Shown here piece after piece: positions 5,097 to 6,103 of a DNA stretch of 6,103 bases. Below the pieces are notes generated by a model. The model was given only the letters and a program-made list of their open reading frames with translations. It was not told the DNA's origin and searched no databases. The first letter of the stretch is position 1. Every line of letters starts with the position of its first letter. A program made the translations under genes and the position numbers. Source of the DNA: CAZKNF01 sp964554105 (GTDB taxonomy: Bacteria; Bacteroidota; Rhodothermia; Rhodothermales; VXPQ01); the NCBI GenBank assembly GCA_964554105.1, contig CAZKNF010000119.1, positions 1 to 6,103 of the forward strand, written 5' to 3'.

Positions 5097-6103
5097 ATGC
5101 GATCCGAACCGGCGAACGAACGCGTGATCGGACTAGCAATCGTAGGGTACGGCGGGTTCGGTCGATTCCTGCGGAAGAGCTGGTCGGAGCTCGAGGATGT
5201 CGAGATCCGAGCCGTGTGCGATGCGAATCCGGCTGCCGTCGGCCGGCATGGGGAGCAGGGGAAACCTGGTGATCACGCCGAGTTCTACACCGACTGGCGA
5301 GAGCTGCTGGCCGACCCCCATATCCACCTGGTCTCGATTGCGACGCCGCCCTCGTCACATGCGGAGATCGCATGTGCGGCCATGCGAGCCGGGAAGCACG
5401 TGCTGATCGAGAAGCCGCTCGCCACGACCGGGGAGGATGCGCACCGGGTTCGTGCGGTTCAGGAGGAAACCGGGCTCGTCGCCACGGTCGACTACATGCT
5501 ACGGTTTAATCCCATCGTCAAAGCCCTGACCGGGTGGGCAAGCCACGATTCGTTTGGCCGGCTCAGGCGCGTCGTCGTCGAGAATTACGCGCAGGACGAG
5601 GCGTTGGCCCAGGACCACTGGTTCTGGAATGCCGCGATCTCGGGTGGCATTCTCGTCGAACACGCGGTGCACTTCATCGACGTCGTGAACGCATGCACCA
5701 CAGCCGCGGCTCAGCGTATCGGGGGGCAGGCCGTCGCACGCAATCCGACACAAACGGATCGCATGCTGCTCACCGTTCTGTATGAGGACGGACTCGTCAT
5801 GAGCCAGTATCATGCGTTTTCGCGCCCTGGATTCTTCGAAGAGACGACGCTGCGGTTTGTCTTCGATCTGGCGCAGGTCGAGATCCGGGGCTGGATTCCG
5901 CTCGAAGGGACCGTGCGGGCGCTCGTCAACGAGGAAAATGAAGAAGAGCTCGGGCGGATGCCGGGCCTGCGCATCACCAGTCGACGCACGGTGGCGGATG
6001 TCGAGGACGATTCGCGGCCGAACGGCCGATCGGCCGGGGCTGCGGCGTCCGGCGGCACACGTCTCCGCTCCGGGGGGAGCTCGTATCACGTCACGCATCA
6101 GGT
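5097..6103 (+). CDS. Cytoplasmic Gfo/Idh/MocA-family oxidoreductase, C-terminus beyond the window
   Basis: The frame is open for 335 codons from the chosen ATG to the window end. The product is predicted to be an NAD(P)-dependent dehydrogenase acting on a sugar, polyol or related compound. The Rossmann domain begins at IGLAIVGYGGFG, with GxGxxG at 17-22, then VCDANP (40-45), IATPPSSH (81-88) and IEKPLAT with the family lysine at 106. The C-terminal domain has VENYAQDE (161-168), DHWFW (173-177) and SGGILVEHAVHFIDVV with His189 and His192. There is no signal peptide, unlike its divergent neighbour. Residues about 303-329 are rich in Gly, Ser, Ala and Arg and look like a flexible loop before the next strand. 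Starts at 5079 (ATG, overlapping the promoter) and 5124 (GTG, directly before the first strand) are alternatives; none has a good Shine-Dalgarno. Substrate unknown. Confidence 0.9.
   Translation, partial: MRSEPANERVIGLAIVGYGGFGRFLRKSWSELEDVEIRAVCDANPAAVGRHGEQGKPGDHAEFYTDWRELLADPHIHLVSIATPPSSHAEIACAAMRAGKHVLIEKPLATTGEDAHRVRAVQEETGLVATVDYMLRFNPIVKALTGWASHDSFGRLRRVVVENYAQDEALAQDHWFWNAAISGGILVEHAVHFIDVVNACTTAAAQRIGGQAVARNPTQTDRMLLTVLYEDGLVMSQYHAFSRPGFFEETTLRFVFDLAQVEIRGWIPLEGTVRALVNEENEEELGRMPGLRITSRRTVADVEDDSRPNGRSAGAAASGGTRLRSGGSSYHVTHQ

Noticed and set aside
5499..6098. Minus-strand open frame of 199 codons at the right end
   Set aside because: The plus strand here encodes a clear Gfo/Idh/MocA protein with conserved motifs throughout; the minus frame has no family features.

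Overview
The window is GC-rich bacterial DNA with tightly packed genes. It carries a Tat-exported oxidoreductase, Sec-secreted enzymes and a possible outer-membrane receptor fragment, so a Gram-negative saprophyte or polysaccharide degrader is the best reading. Rhodothermota or Bacteroidota-like lineages fit, and Planctomycetota, Gemmatimonadota or Acidobacteriota are not excluded. No rRNA, tRNA or CRISPR is visible and no insertion sequence is recognisable, so the taxonomy is weak inference.

Layout. On the minus strand at the left, a secreted alpha-L-fucosidase of family GH29 (1639 to 158) is followed 32 bp later by the first 41 codons of another secreted protein that leaves the window (125 to 1). 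Upstream of the fucosidase lie a 7-bp inverted repeat and a short C-terminal coding fragment that may end a TonB-dependent receptor. Next comes a run of exactly 100 N (1794-1893), a scaffold gap, so the linkage and distance between the left part (1-1793) and the right part (1894-6103) are assembly inferences.

Right of the gap, a GAF plus SpoIIE/PP2C serine phosphatase (RsbU type) runs on the minus strand (3307 to 1979), with its Shine-Dalgarno inside a small hairpin. A 284-bp spacer with a 10-bp tandem duplication separates it from a Tat-exported Gfo/Idh/MocA-family oxidoreductase (4983 to 3592), also on the minus strand. Divergent from that gene, a second Gfo/Idh/MocA oxidoreductase without a signal peptide starts at about 5097 and runs off the right edge. 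The intergenic region between them holds two 11-bp direct repeats next to a perfect extended -10 (TGATATAAT).

How it may work together. The fucosidase and its downstream partner look like a small secreted glycan-cleaving unit. The two oxidoreductases look like an exported and a cytoplasmic branch of sugar or polyol metabolism under a shared control region. The phosphatase is a probable stress or partner-switching regulator with no visible partner genes. No clearly novel system is established. The leads most worth checking are the divergent oxidoreductase pair with its operator-like repeats and the Cys-rich insert in the exported oxidoreductase.
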